Under the pieces are notes generated by a model. The model did not search any database. It saw nothing but the letters and a program-made list of their open reading frames with translations, and had not been told where the DNA came from. A stretch of 64,000 nucleotides of DNA from Solanum dulcamara (taxonomy: Eukaryota; Streptophyta; Magnoliopsida; Solanales; Solanaceae): positions 79,389,757 to 79,453,756 of the forward strand of contig NC_077238.1 of assembly GCF_947179165.1 (NCBI RefSeq), given 5' to 3'. This document shows positions 37,352 through 49,390 of the stretch, piece after piece. Numbering within the stretch: the stretch's first letter is position 1; every line of letters begins with the position of its first letter. Position numbers and translations under genes: made by a program.

Positions 37352-40300
37352 TGATTAGTACAATTTGCTGGAATGCAAGGAGTATTAATACTCAAGGGGC
37401 CCTTGACAGGCTACAAAAGTTGAAAGATCTCCATAAGTTGTCTATTATAGCAGTGTTGGAACCATTCTCCAACAAATCCCAAATTGAATTCCACAGAATT
37501 CAGCTAGGTATGGATAATGTTATGTCCAACTCCAACAGCAAAATCTGGTTATTCTGGAACAAAGACATTGTATGCAACATTGTTGACCAGGATGAACAGC
37601 AAATGACTTGTGACATTACTTATGTGGCTTGTCCTAATAGCTACCTCATTACCTTTGTATATGCAAAATGCAAGGACTATATGAGAAGAGACTTATGGGA
37701 TAAGATGCTGCAATTCTCCAGTAAGGAGAAGCCTTGGTGCACCATTGGAAACTTCAATGTTATTACAGATGTTGAAGAAAAGATGGGAGGCCAGCCATAC
37801 AATGTGACCAAGAGCTTTGAGTTTATTAGTATGATAGAAGCTTGTGGACTCACTGATCTCGGGTTCTGTGGGCAGAAGTTCACCTAGTGCAATAATAGAG
37901 ACAAAGATGCTAGGATTTGGAAAAGACTTGATAGGGCCATAGTTAATGAATCTTGGTTAGAAGTCATGCCTGTAACAACTGTCAATCACTTGGCCTCCAC
38001 AGGATCTGACCACTGTCCTCTACTACTTGAAAGCATGGCAAAAAAAGGTAATGTTATCAAGTATTTCAAATTTCTAAACTGCTGGACAGAAAATGTTAAT
38101 TTCCTTAGCACTGTAAAAGCATGTTGGGATAATCCTGTGGAAGGAAATCCAATGAGAACCTTCCAACAAAAGCTGAAAAGAGTTTCTAATACTCTTAGTA
38201 AGTGGTCAAGAAATGAGTTTGGGGACATCTTTGCTTCAGTAAAAGAATATGAAGAGCAGGTGAGACAAGCTGAAGAAAAAATAATCAGTGACAATACTGA
38301 AGAGAACAGGTCCAAGCTACATCAGATCAATGCTCAGTACATCAGATATCTGAAGATGGAGAAGGCTATCTTAAAGCAGAAAACTCAACTTCATTGGTTC
38401 AAAGATGGAGATGCCAATACCAGCTATTTTCATGCTATTATCAGAGGAAGAAGAAGAAAGTTATTCATCCATCAGATTAGTGATGAACATGGCAATACTA
38501 TTCAAGGTGAAGACAATATTGCAAGAGCAGCCACAACAAGAGAGACTGATCAGGGAAGATGTTCTTAAATGTATTCCAAAGATGGTTACAGAGGAGCAGA
38601 ATGAGAGTCTGCAATCCTTACCTACTATGGATGAGCTGAAGAAAGTTGTATTGTCTATGAGCCCTACATCAGCTGCTGGACCAGATGGAATGAATGGGAA
38701 ATTCTTTCATTCATGCTGGGATATCATCTGTGAAGACCTACTGAGATTAGTCTAGTGTTTCTTCAATGGACATGGTATTCCCAAGTTTATTTCTCATGCA
38801 TGCTTAGCTCTACTTCCTAAGAATGAGCATCCTAACAGCCTCTCAGAATACAAGCCTATTTCTCTCAGCAACTTTACTAACAAGATTATTTCTAAGTTGA
38901 TAAGCCTTAGAATTGCTCCAATATTGCCTCAGCTAATCTCAGATAATCAATCTGTATTTGTTAAAGGTAGGAGTATTTCTAAGAACATAATGTTAGCTCA
39001 AGAAATCATCCACAATATTAAGAGACCAAAGGCTGGGGATAATGTGGTGATAAAGCTAGATATGGCCAAGGCCTATGATAGGGTCTCTTGGTCATTCATT
39101 TGTATGGTCATGAGGAAAATGGGGTTTGGAGAAGTATTGATTGATATGGTTTGGAGGATTATGTCAAACAATTGGTACTCAGTCATCATTAATGGTGCAA
39201 GGCATGGTTTCTTCCACTCTGTAAGAGGACTCAAGCAAGGAGACTCTGTATCCCCTACTTTATTCATCATTGGAGCTGAAGTTTTGTCTAGACTTCTCAA
39301 CAATCTTCATCACCATTATTTATATACAGGATTCCAGATGGAAAGAAGAGGTCCTCAAGTAAATCACTTGAGCTTTGCAGATGATGTGATCATCTTCACA
39401 TCTACCAGCAACTTCTCACTTACATTGATTACCAAAACTCTTAAACTGTATGAAGCTATTTTAGGATAACTTATCAATAAAGATAAGAGTCAAACCATGA
39501 TGCCACTGAATACTCTCTCTGATGTGGTGGAAAGGGTCAGCATGATCACAGGATACAATTGCACTTATTGCCCAATCACTTACCTAGGTTGTCCCCTATA
39601 TATAGGAAGACAAAAGATCATATATTTCTCTAGTATGGTTTCTAAGGTTCTAAGCAGGATTAGGGGATGGCAGACTAAAATGTTAAGCTATGGAGGTAGA
39701 GTCACCTTGGTGAAATCAGTGCTACAATCCATTCCTATACACCTGCTGTCAGCTATCAGTCCTACCAAGACCACCATGAATCAAATCAAAAGACTAATTG
39801 CTGACTTCTTTTGGGGATGGGAAACTGAAAGAAGAAAATATCACTGGGCCTCTTGGGATACTCTCAGTTATCCTTATGAGGAGGGTGGTATAGGTGTTAA
39901 AAAATTAGAGGATGTGTGCTTATCCTTCCAATATAAACAGTGGTGGACTTTCAGATCAAAGAAGACACTATGGGGGAATTTCTTAAAGCAAAATACTGCC
40001 AAAGGGCTCATCCAGTCATAAATAAGTGGAACACAGGACAGTCCCTCATGTGGAAGCACATGATGAGCAATAAAAGAGATATTGAGCCTCATATACAATG
40101 GAGAATCAAGTCTGGAACAAGCAGCTTTTGGTGGGATGATTGGCTAGGGGTAGGTCCATTAGCTTACCACAATGAAAGTCTCCCTAGATTGAATAACACT
40201 ACTGTCTCTGATCTAATGGAGAATGGAGGATGGAAGGTAGAGAAAGTAAGGAAACATGCACCCCCTCAACTGGTGTGCAAAATTCTCAGCACTCCCATCA

Positions 40301-41482
40301 GCTATATTCTAAATATGCAGGATCAAGCCATCTGGAAGTCTAACTCTCATGGCAACTTCACTTGTGCATCAGCTTGGGAGTTAGTAAGAAAGAAAAAGAC
40401 AAAATCTCTCACTAACTGATATATGGCACAATAGCATTCCTTTCAAGGTCTCTTTTCTTTTGTGGAGAGCTTTCAGACTTAAGCTACCCATAAATGACAG
40501 AATTGTGGCCTTTGGACAGGAGCCTGCTGCATGCTCTTGCTGCTATAGAGCAGGTCTTGATGATGTAGACCATATCCTTATTTCAGGCTACTTTGCACAA
40601 CATATTTGGAAGCACTTCTTAGGGTACTGGGTTCTACAACAAAGCAACACTCCTCTAAAAAACCTATTGATGAGGTGGTGGCTAATCAAAACTAACAATG
40701 AGCTTCATAAATTAGTAATGCAAGCCATCCCCATTTTTGTGTGCTGAAATCTATGGAAGAATAGATGTGCATGCAAGTATGGAGGCAAGAAGTCTAATGC
40801 TACTAGAGTAATATTCTCAATATCCAAAGATCTATATATGCTTATCTCTACTGTGTATCCATATATTCATTTGCCAAGTAAGTGGGAAGATTTGGTTACC
40901 ATGGTTGAAAAAAGCCAACATGAGTTGAGAATAACCAAAGTATGTTGGACTAAACCACAGCCTACAATGATCAAGTTCAACACAGATGAGAGTGCCCTTA
41001 ACAATCCAGGAAAGATAGGGGCAGGGGGCATTCTTATGGACCATAATGGAGTGCTGATATATGCTTTTGCATATCCACTATGCTTTGGTTCTAATAACCA
41101 AGCTGAAGTACAAGCAGCTCTTATTGGTATTCAATGGTGTCTACAACATGGCCACAATAGGGTAGCCCTGGAAGTAGACTCTGAGCTACTGATCAAGTAG
41201 TTCAAACAAGAGATGAAACCACCATGGAATATTCACACCTATCTCACTGAGCTACAGTTATTGATTAGCAAGATGGAAAGCTTCCACTGCAGACATATCT
41301 TTAGGGAAGTTAATTTCCTTGCAGATACACTCTCAAAAGAAAGCCACATGAAGGACCATACACAACACTACTACAGTTTTCAACAACTTCCAAGAGAGAC
41401 CAAGGGATATTACAAAATGGACAAAGCTGGCATGGCTAGCTTTAGGAGAACAAAGATGAAGAAGATCCACCAACCACCTTGA
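37351..41482 (+). pseudogene. LINE ORF2: endonuclease, reverse transcriptase, RNase H (inactivated)
   Basis: The start ATG is at 37351 and the product begins MISTICWNARSINTQG, the usual start of the endonuclease domain. Endonuclease spans about 37351-38060 (IGNFN at 37744-37758; SDHCPL near 38004). Reverse transcriptase spans about 38570-39470, with KLDMAKAYDRVSW, GLKQGDSVSP and the catalytic FADD at 39374-39385. A WWDDW-containing linker (about 40130) and cysteine-rich zf-RVT region (40500-40620) follow, then RNase H (NTDESALNNPGKIGAGG from about 40978, AEVQAAL, ALEVDSELL, ADTLSK). Stops: TAG 37885, TAG 38753, TAA 39467, TGA 40745, TAG 41198. Frame breaks: about 38525-38555, about 39977 and about 40415. 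Most stops can be explained as CAG/CAA to TAG/TAA or TGG to TGA/TAG, which fits decay of methylated cytosines. Confidence 0.9.
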
Positions 41483-43987
41483 ATGATATCACTCATCATG
41501 CTCTAGTGTTAGTTTCCATTCAAGTACATTTATTCACACTTTTTTAATACTAGCTGATATATATAATGATATCCAGGACCATTGTAAAAGGGAGAGTCTC
41601 CCTAGTTTACTGCTTTCTTAGAATAATTACCATACCACTAGAGATAAGGGATGGAGTAGCTATCTTCTCTTCTCTTGTCCTTTTGTTTATGCAGGTAGTT
41701 GCAGACATGGAAAATGTCAACCAGCAATACAACAGCATACAACAATCCACAGCAACAACTGTCTAAACTAGCAACACAACATCCACCACATGGAACTCCA
41801 TTCAACAGCAATCAAAAAGGAAACTCTGGTTCTATTATTGTTTTCTGTTGTGTGTCTCATTGTGCAGGTTTAATGCTACTTTGAGCCTGGGGTTGGAGTT
41901 GCAGCAGTTGAGTTTGAAGTTCTTGCACCAGCATATCAACAACATCACATGTAGATGCTACAGCAGCAGCAACTACATTACAGAGATGTAGCAACAACAA
42001 CATAAGAATGCTGTAGAGATGCAGCACAGAAATCAACAATGGGATTCCTCCTTTTGTTTGTCTATCTTGTGCAGGTACTCTGAAGAGCTGATCCTGATCA
42101 TAAGGAAGGGTCTCCTCTTGGGAGTAGCTTGCAACAACAAGCATCTTAACCCCCTCTACTATGGAAGTAACATGGAGATACCCAAGGACTTGCAGCAGAC
42201 TATGACCAAAATACAGCAGGGTATGATGTGCAGGGTGATTTGGACCATGTAGACCTGCACCAAGGTCTCCAAAATTTGCAGGACTGCAGAAAATACTATA
42301 GGATCAAGACCCAAGAAGTCTCATCTCAAATGGATAATTGGAGACGTTAGGCGAGCGACCTTGAAAAAGTCAGCTGTCTTAAGCCTAAAGAGGGAGCATT
42401 TTGCTATTTGGAAGTTCCAACCTGTGCAAAATGCCTCAAAATCTTGTAGGACAAAAGAAAAGCATGTCTGTGCAAGTCTCAAGGAGTTTCAGCTCAATCG
42501 GATAATTGGAGACGTTAGGCGAGCGACCTTGAAAAAGCAAACAGGCTCCAAAACACTTTTAGAGGTCCTTTCCTTTTTGCTAGCTTGTGCAAGTTCTTTC
42601 TTGCTTTTGTTTGTTTGTTGTATTATTGCAGGTTGCTGGAGTGCTACATCAACATGCATTAACAATAACTACATGGAGGACATCAAAGATACAACCACCA
42701 AATCAAATAGAAACTCCAAGACTGCTACACAAGGCCCATCCTGGTTTTTCTGTCTGGTTGGCTGTTTATTTTTCCTTGATGGTTTTTGTGTAAGTACAAC
42801 ACCTGATGGGGTACCTTGGCAAATAAAAGGCATCAACATAAAGACAGCAATCTTACAAGCTAGGACTTCACCAACACATCAGCTCTCCACTCAAGCCAAT
42901 TCCCTCACTGCAACACCTGAAGTCCATAGATCCTCACATTTAGGGAGACAACTACTTGGTTTACTTGGACCTCATCATCACAGCAACACTACTACATACC
43001 AGGTTCCTGGTCTCAACACCTGCAACAACTTTTGTGCACCCCAGCTACAACGTCAAAGTTGAGAATGCTTGGGTTCTCAGAGCACCAGCAGCCATCAGCA
43101 TCCAACATCTGTACCAACAATTTGCAGCACTCAATGAGCAACTACAAGTCATTACTACTTCATACATCAGCTTCCAGATTTTCTTGTTGGGAGAGGCAAT
43201 AAGGAGCTGGTTATAGGAATGCAGCAACCTTCCTTGGCTGCTTGTATCAAGAAGCTGCCTGTAGGTTTGCAACAGCCATCACACCTCCCATACTTGTTTG
43301 GCTCTTTGGTTGCTTGGTTGTGCAGGTACACAAAGTCTCAGACAAAGGGAGACAACAGCCACACAAGCAAGGGCTCAGGGAGGCATCACATACAAGTTGC
43401 ACTACACAACTGCTCTATCTTTCATGATCCTCAACAACAACCCAAGGCTACTAGCTGCTATAGCTCCATTTACTTCCTATCCTTTCATCCTCCTTAACTA
43501 CTCATCCTTATACTGATGTTGTTGCATATTTCCTTGGACTTACTTGGTATGACAAGACTAAAAAGGGCAAAGATGAAAAGAATTTTTCCATCCCATGCGA
43601 GATAGAAGTTTCATATACTTTTTTCTTCTTCAATTTAACTATGTATGATACGTAGCATAGTTGAATAAGAATAGTGTAGGTTACTCTCTTTTTTCTCATG
43701 GAAGGGGAGAGTCTCCCTCATTTATGCTTTCCTAGTCGATTTGTACCGGGAGGAGTCCTCTCATAGGTTTACTGCTTTCTAGTTATAGTTAGCCTCTCTT
43801 TTGTATCGGGGATGAGTTAGCTGACCTTAATAGGTTAGCCGACTTATGAACCAACATAGGATCGGATGTAAGATTTATGTCCCCCTCCTTGTATTTTTAT
43901 TTTGTTTATTTATGTTAAGGCTTGGGGGTGCTGCTCAACCCCTGACTGTGCACGAGAGGTGGGAGCCTCGTGTAGGGTCTGTTCCCT
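41483..43987 (+). repeat. Long repetitive 3' region of the LINE
   Basis: The region is CAA/CAG-rich and built from loosely repeated modules: a T/pyrimidine-rich tract ending TGCAGGT at 41690, 41863, 42070, 42627 and 43321, each followed by CAG/CAACA-rich sequence. A perfect 38-bp direct repeat (starting GGATAATTGGAGACG) is at 42332-42369 and 42500-42537. 'GGGAGAGTCTCCCT' is present both at about 41590 and 43705, and 'TTTACTGCTTTCT' at 41608 and 43768. A 233-codon open frame (42361-43062) runs through it but shows no domain or codon bias I can recognise. Confidence 0.6.
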
Positions 43988-44082
43988 TAAAAAAATAGAT
44001 TAAAATCTTCAAATTTCATGAGTCCCCAAATAATTGACATTTGCATATATCTATACATATTTTATTACTACTTTTTTAAAAA

Positions 44083-44117
<35 letters not shown>

Positions 44118-44119
44118 TA

Positions 44120-44458
44120 CTCCCTTTATTCCATATTAACTGAATTTCTAGAGTTTTTTTCATTGTTCAAAATAGTTGAATTGTTCAAAGTTCAAGAGAA
44201 ATATTTGAAACTTTTTCATGTTTACCCTTTCCATTAATGAAGTTTTATAATTTTCTACGAGTAAACTACACTACTTACAAAGTAATACTCTAATTAGGAT
44301 TACTTGTATTTATGATTTTACATTTAATCATTTTTATGATGCTGATTAAATAGAAGAGTAATAGAGAAAAATATAATTTAAATTTTGTCCTTAAATACTT
44401 TTCTTAATATATATATATATATTATCTTAAAAATTCAATTAATATGAAATAGAAAAAG
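44120..44458. mobile_element. Stowaway-type MITE (339 bp)
   Basis: The left end CTCCCTTTATTCCATATTAA continues CTGAATTT, and the right end, reverse complemented, reads CTTTTTCTATTTCATATTAA then TTGAATTT. The ends are terminal inverted repeats of about 28 bp flanked by the TA dinucleotide (44118-44119 and 44459-44460). The CTCCCT start and TA duplication define Tc1/mariner-derived Stowaway elements. Confidence 0.8.
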
Positions 44459-44460
44459 TA

Positions 44461-45265
44461 TCATGCAAGTGTTCTATAGAGATAGGTATGTAGATAAGAT
44501 GTAAGCAAAGGGAGCACAAACTTTTGTTCTCCACTCATCCACTTGATAGTACTAGTACTAGTTATAATTGATGGCAGTTGGTACTAATTCTTTAGATGTA
44601 TTACTACTATAACGTCAAAAAAATATAGTGCACTGAATGAGACTGTTTTTTTCTTAATCAGATTTGAAATCTTGATTTCGAATTATGAATCTAAAAAAAA
44701 TCTTAATATAAAACACTTTACTCAAATAAATTCTATACGTATTATATGAATTCAAATTAATTAGACTCACACGTTAGAAAACAAAAATAAAGGTTTACTT
44801 CAGAGTCATTTCTACCATTGTCAAGTGGCCTTCCAAACCAATGGGTGAAATTAAATTATTGATGCCAATTGGTACTAATTCTTTTGGTTGTAAAAAATAA
44901 AATAAAAAATGTGGGGTTCGCCTAACTTATTTGAACACTAATGTTTGTTTTTTACATTGCCCAAGGCCCGCATAAATTACATTTTTAAAATTTAAGATTT
45001 ATTTTCTTATAAACTACACTAACTCGATAACAACATGACTATTATTAATCATATGAATTTTCATTACTCAACCACTATTTAGTGATTTTTAGTTATAAGC
45101 CCTGTTTGATCAAATTTTTAAAAATTACTTGCTTTGGAAAGTGTTCGTTGTTATTTCTTGAAAGTAATAATTTGTGTGAAAATCACTTTTGTCAATATTA
45201 GAACAATATTGCTTCTATAAAACACTTATTTTGTATATTTTTTTAATAATCATTTATTATAAAAA
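44461..45265. other. AT-rich intergenic DNA
   Basis: No gene is recognised. 'AGCCCTGTTTGATCAAATTTTT' near 45101 looks like a single MITE arm, but its partner was not found. Confidence 0.4.
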
Positions 45266-45267
45266 TT

Positions 45268-45453
45268 AGTGGCGGAGCCACCTTATGCCGAGGGGTTCAT
45301 CCGAACCCCCTTCAGCGGAAATTTATATTATTTATATATAGTTAAAATAATTTTTTATGTATATAAAGTAGATGTCGAATTTCCTTCGACTAACTCGTGT
45401 GTCTACTTATTCGAATTTTGAACCCTCTTATTTAAAATACTGGCTTCGCCACG
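45268..45453. mobile_element. Short MITE with AGTGGCGGAGCCA ends
   Basis: The left terminus AGTGGCGGAGCCA (45268-45280) pairs with TGGCTTCGCCAC(G) at 45441-45453 with one internal mismatch. The interior is 160 bp and non-coding, and includes GTTCATCCGAACCCCCTTC. The target duplication is not clear. Similar short elements with 'GGCGGAGCCA' ends are frequent in Solanaceae from memory. Confidence 0.65.
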
Positions 45454-45647
45454 ATAAAAACCCACAAACTTTTGGCTTTGACCAAATAGACTATCAATCA
45501 CTTTTAAAGCCAAACAATTTGGTTCAATATACCAACTAAATACTAATAACTCATTAATGCTATATATTATCCAAATATCCTTTCCGAAATACCCCACGCC
45601 ATTGAGTCTGAAATTTCTCCCTAAAAAAATACACATACAAATATTTT

Positions 45648-45900
45648 GTCGGTCTCAAAATAAATGTCATCTTAATTTTTTTAAAAATTAAATTAAAATA
45701 AATATTATCTTAAAAATTCGAGATAAAAATTAATATATTTTTTAATTATATTCTTATATTCCATCTTCTTAATAATATTTAATTTTCAGGAGACATTTAT
45801 TAAATAAAAATAGTTTAATAATCTATATATATTTTAATATATTAATTTCTTGTTGAATATTATTTTTTGCTAAGATAATACTTATTTTAAAACGGAGGCC
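45648..45900. mobile_element. Stowaway-like MITE
   Basis: The left GGTCTCAAAATAAATGTCAT, then CTTA, is mirrored by TAAGATAATACTTATTTTAA then AACGGAGGCC at the right end (reverse complement GGCCTCCGTTTTAAAATAAG). The inverted arms are about 28 bp with several mismatches. The TA duplication is uncertain. Confidence 0.6.
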
Positions 45901-46700
45901 ATATACAATAATATAAAGACATATATATAACTCAAAAAAATAATAATCATAACATCATAACTTTTCCATCATTTTAGGGGCCTTTTTGTTGAAAAACTTT
46001 ATCCATTAAGGAAACTGATAATAATGGGCATAACAGTATTTTGTGGTGCGTAGTGTATTATACCCCATCAAGCGTACGTAATTTGAAAAGATTGAAAGGT
46101 GCTTCGACAATAGCATTACATCTAATCCCATAAGAGCTCGTTTTGATTGGTGAACAAGTTATACTGAAATTATAAAAATAAAAATTAAAAAAGTATAATT
46201 TTTTTTAAAAAAATATCCTCAATTAAATATGTAGTCAGACACTTACCTCTTTAGCCGCTTCTATAAAGTAGTAATGAGAGAAAATATTGTAGTATTATCA
46301 TCAATTTATGACATGTCGATTGCAAAATAAACATTGGTGATAAGATTAGGAACACAACTTTATCTTATATATGATTTTTGATTAGTAGATATGTGACCGT
46401 ACATGAGCTAAAAAGAAATATATTTGAACTCCGAAAAAAATTGTGCCGCTATCGTATGAGTGCATACTGGGTAAACCCGCTTATGTACAATATCTTGCAA
46501 ATTACAAAACAATGTAAATTGCATAAGGCAAATTAGAAGCGATAAGTTTGACTGAGAAGGGCGTTGATAAAGGGAATCGATTTGCGGTCTCCCATATGAG
46601 ATGTATACCATCTTTTGCACCAACTTGGTCACCCTTCTTACGGTACAACTTTTATTTATTTATATATAAATAATAAATTTATAATTTTTCATCAAAATTA
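45901..46700. other. AT-rich intergenic DNA
   Basis: No gene, RNA gene or paired repeat is recognised. Confidence 0.5.
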
Positions 46701-46863
46701 TGGTGGATAAATTGGATCCCTTTATCCTTAGCTAAAGGTATAGGGTTCGATTCTTGAGAATGAAAAAATAAATCACAGGTAAAAAGCACGTCTCTCTTTG
46801 ATGGATCTTATGCCGTGTAAGTCAAAATTAACCGGAGTCCTAAGGCACTTATCGGGTAGCCTC
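46701..46863 (+). mobile_element. SINE-like element
   Basis: An A-box-like TGGTGGATAAATTGGATCCC (46701-46720) and B-box-like GGGTTCGATTCTTG (46743-46756) are spaced as in tRNA-derived SINEs. The body ends 'GGCACTTATCGGGTAGCC', similar to the 3' parts of other Solanaceae SINEs. Its A-tail is missing, and a C run follows. Confidence 0.6.
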
Positions 46864-48030
46864 CCCCCCCCACCCAAAACACCCCACAAGAAAAAGCTAA
46901 AAAATAAAAAATATTTACAACATATGTCTTTTGATATGAGGAATAGAGTAGACAAAGATATTCCATGAGATTAGTTATCTTACCTTTTATATGTGATAAT
47001 TAATCTTATTATTTTAATACAAATAGTGGATAAAATAATTTTAAGATTAATTAATAATAATAACCAAACATGAAATAAAATATATAATCTTGTGGTTTAT
47101 ACTGAAATTATTATCCCTATTTCACCGATCGAACGACTAATTATTGGTACAAGTCCAAAGGTAAAGGACCAACTCTACTTAACTTCATTGTCCTATTGTC
47201 CACGCCATAAATGTGTGAAACTCTCAATTGAAAATGCAATTATTATATTGGTACTAATATAATTCTTGTGGTTGTAAATAACCAATTGTACATGAAAAAA
47301 AAAAGTGTATCAACAACAACAAAAAAAAATCAACCAGAACAATGTTGGTGTTCAATTCACTTTTTCATTTCAATTTTATGAATATGATTCTTTTTATTTT
47401 CCCAATTACAATGTGAGTTAGTAACTATTATGAAATTTCACTGAATTATTATTATTATTATTATAATACAAAAATATATATTTTTTTAAGCGAAGTGAAT
47501 TACTTAGATCTCAAAATTCATCGAATGAAAATTCAAAAAAAGGAAAAGAAGTAGGATGGTATGGGAGGTCACTTTTACACATAGGATCCCCAATCTAGTT
47601 TTGTTCACGTGTCTCTATCTTTGCATCCGAGAAAAATAAGGCATTTGATTATGAAGTTTCTTTTATTTTTATGGGGTTGAACTTAAAAAAAATACCGTTG
47701 ATTATAAAATCTTGAAATAATTTTTAAGAATTTGAAAAAATAACAAAAATGTGTTTTTACTTTAAATTACTCACAAAAATAAAAAATAATTTTAATTTTT
47801 ATTCATGATCAAATATAACCCAATATTCAAATATCATTTTTCACTTTAAAAATAAAAATTATTTTAAAAAAAATTCACAATAAAAAATTGTCAAACGCCC
47901 ACTTAGGGTGCTTAAAATGGTTAACTATATGTATTTACACTTTAACTTATAACTATCAGAGAATTATATTTCTTGTTTAAACGTAAATACTGAAAGTTTT
48001 TTGTAGTAAAAAGTTAATTTGAAGAGTAAT
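46864..48030. other. AT-rich intergenic DNA
   Basis: A C-rich run at 46861-46890 and an ATT microsatellite near 47440-47465 are present. No gene is seen. Confidence 0.5.
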
Positions 48031-48034
48031 ATTA

Positions 48035-49390
48035 CTTCCGTCTCATATTAGATGGACACTTTCAATTTTATACGGTAATTAAAAAATTATTAATACATTG
48101 AAAGACTTTATAATTTTATCTTTTGTTTATATCAATGCAATATATAGAGCTGTCAAAATGGGCTTGGCCCACGAGGCCGACCCAACCCAATCCTTGAATT
48201 AAGTGGGGTTGGACTAAAAATTTTCAGCCCATTTAGGAATGATGCTTTTTAGCCCAGCCTCGTGAAAATTGCTAGCCTCATAGGCTCAACCCGCGAGCCT
48301 CAGAGGCCAGTCCGCGATCCGTGGATCATGAATTTTAAAAATATTTATTATATATATTTTAAATAAAATTTTATTTGTTAAAAAATTGTCAAAAAATATT
48401 TTTAAAAGTTAAAATCAATTCCAATTCCTGCACAACTTTTACATTTTAGTGCCTTAGCCCATTAGATTTTCTTAATCAGCCACGACCCACTAGTGATTAG
48501 CCCATTAATCTATTAGGTTTTCTATCTACTTTTATTTTATATATAAGCATATAACTGAATAAGAAAATATTTTTCATTTAGTCTATATTATCATTTTTCT
48601 ACTTCTCAACTTCTCCACAGAATTGTATTCCTTATATGTTTTCTTGATTTGGATATTTCAAGAACTTAGCAAAGATGATAATTTTATCTGATTTCTATTA
48701 TGTTATAATCGTTGTTGTGCCATTTTATCTAGTTATAATAACTATTTCTGTTAAGTGATGGAGGATTTTCTCATCAGACCATTATTCTAGAGTCAACATA
48801 TTTGTGTCATTTTGTACATTTCAACTTTTGTCTTTTTTACTTTATAGTTGCTAATGATTCCTACACTGTAAACTTAATTAGTTTTAATGAAATGCCTCTA
48901 ACTAGATTTGTTTAGTTCAACAAAAAAATTGTTAAGTTTTTGGACTGCCTTACTTTGTTGGAAATATTTTAAACTAACTAGTTATATTTGGGAGGAATGA
49001 TGGAAAGTAACTAGTCAATTGAAATTATTATAATTAAGACTCTAATATTGTCGATCTTTTGATTTAAGGGCGAGCTCGTTCCAACTCGCAGCCCGTTTAC
49101 GACTGGGTTGGGCTAAATGCTAATATCTCTTAGGCCCTTTAACCCGTCCTAACCTATTGAAGTCGTTGACCCTTTAGGATTGGGTTGGGCCAGCCCATTT
49201 TGACAGTTCTAGCAATATACGTAGAGTATAGAAATAGCTAGTATTGGAAATTATTTACATTCAAAAGACCATATTAGTTGTAGGGATAAAATAAGAATTT
49301 TTTTAATTAATTCTATCTTGATTTAGTAAGTGATCAAATAATATGAAGTAAATATTTTTCGTAAGATATCCATCTAATATGAAACGGAGA
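48035..49390. mobile_element. Stowaway-type MITE interrupted by an hAT element
   Basis: The left end CTTCCGTCTCATATTAGATG (48035) pairs with CATCTAATATGAAACGGAGA (ending 49390). The outer TA duplications are at 48033-48034 and 49391-49392. Removing the inserted hAT element and one copy of its 8-bp duplication leaves a Stowaway of about 280 bp, a normal size. Confidence 0.75.
48145..49211. mobile_element. Non-autonomous hAT element (1067 bp)
   Basis: The ends are TAGAGCTGTCAAAATGGGCT and, on the other strand, TAGAACTGTCAAAATGGGCT: 20-bp inverted repeats with one mismatch. A perfect 8-bp target duplication, GCAATATA, lies at 48137-48144 and 49212-49219. The terminal sequence and 8-bp duplication are diagnostic of the hAT superfamily. 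Subterminal GGCCCA/TGGGCC words are repeated (48164, 49129, 49185). No transposase frame survives, so movement would need a transposase from elsewhere. Confidence 0.9.

Larger units (their letters stand above)
36047..43997 (+). mobile_element. Decayed LINE (non-LTR retrotransposon), 5'-truncated
   Basis: The element has, in order, the C-terminal part of ORF1, then ORF2 with apurinic-type endonuclease, reverse transcriptase, a zinc-binding RVT-type region and RNase H, then a 2.5-kb 3' region and a short poly(A) (43988-43995). The 3' end reads GGGGTGCTGCTCAACCCC, then GGTGGGAGCCTCGT, which is typical from memory of Solanaceae LINEs. The 5' end enters directly into coding sequence, so it is truncated, as is usual for LINEs. 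AT-rich flanks 36029-36048 and 43998-44017 look alike and may be a degraded target duplication. At least seven stops and three frameshifts make it dead. Confidence 0.9.
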
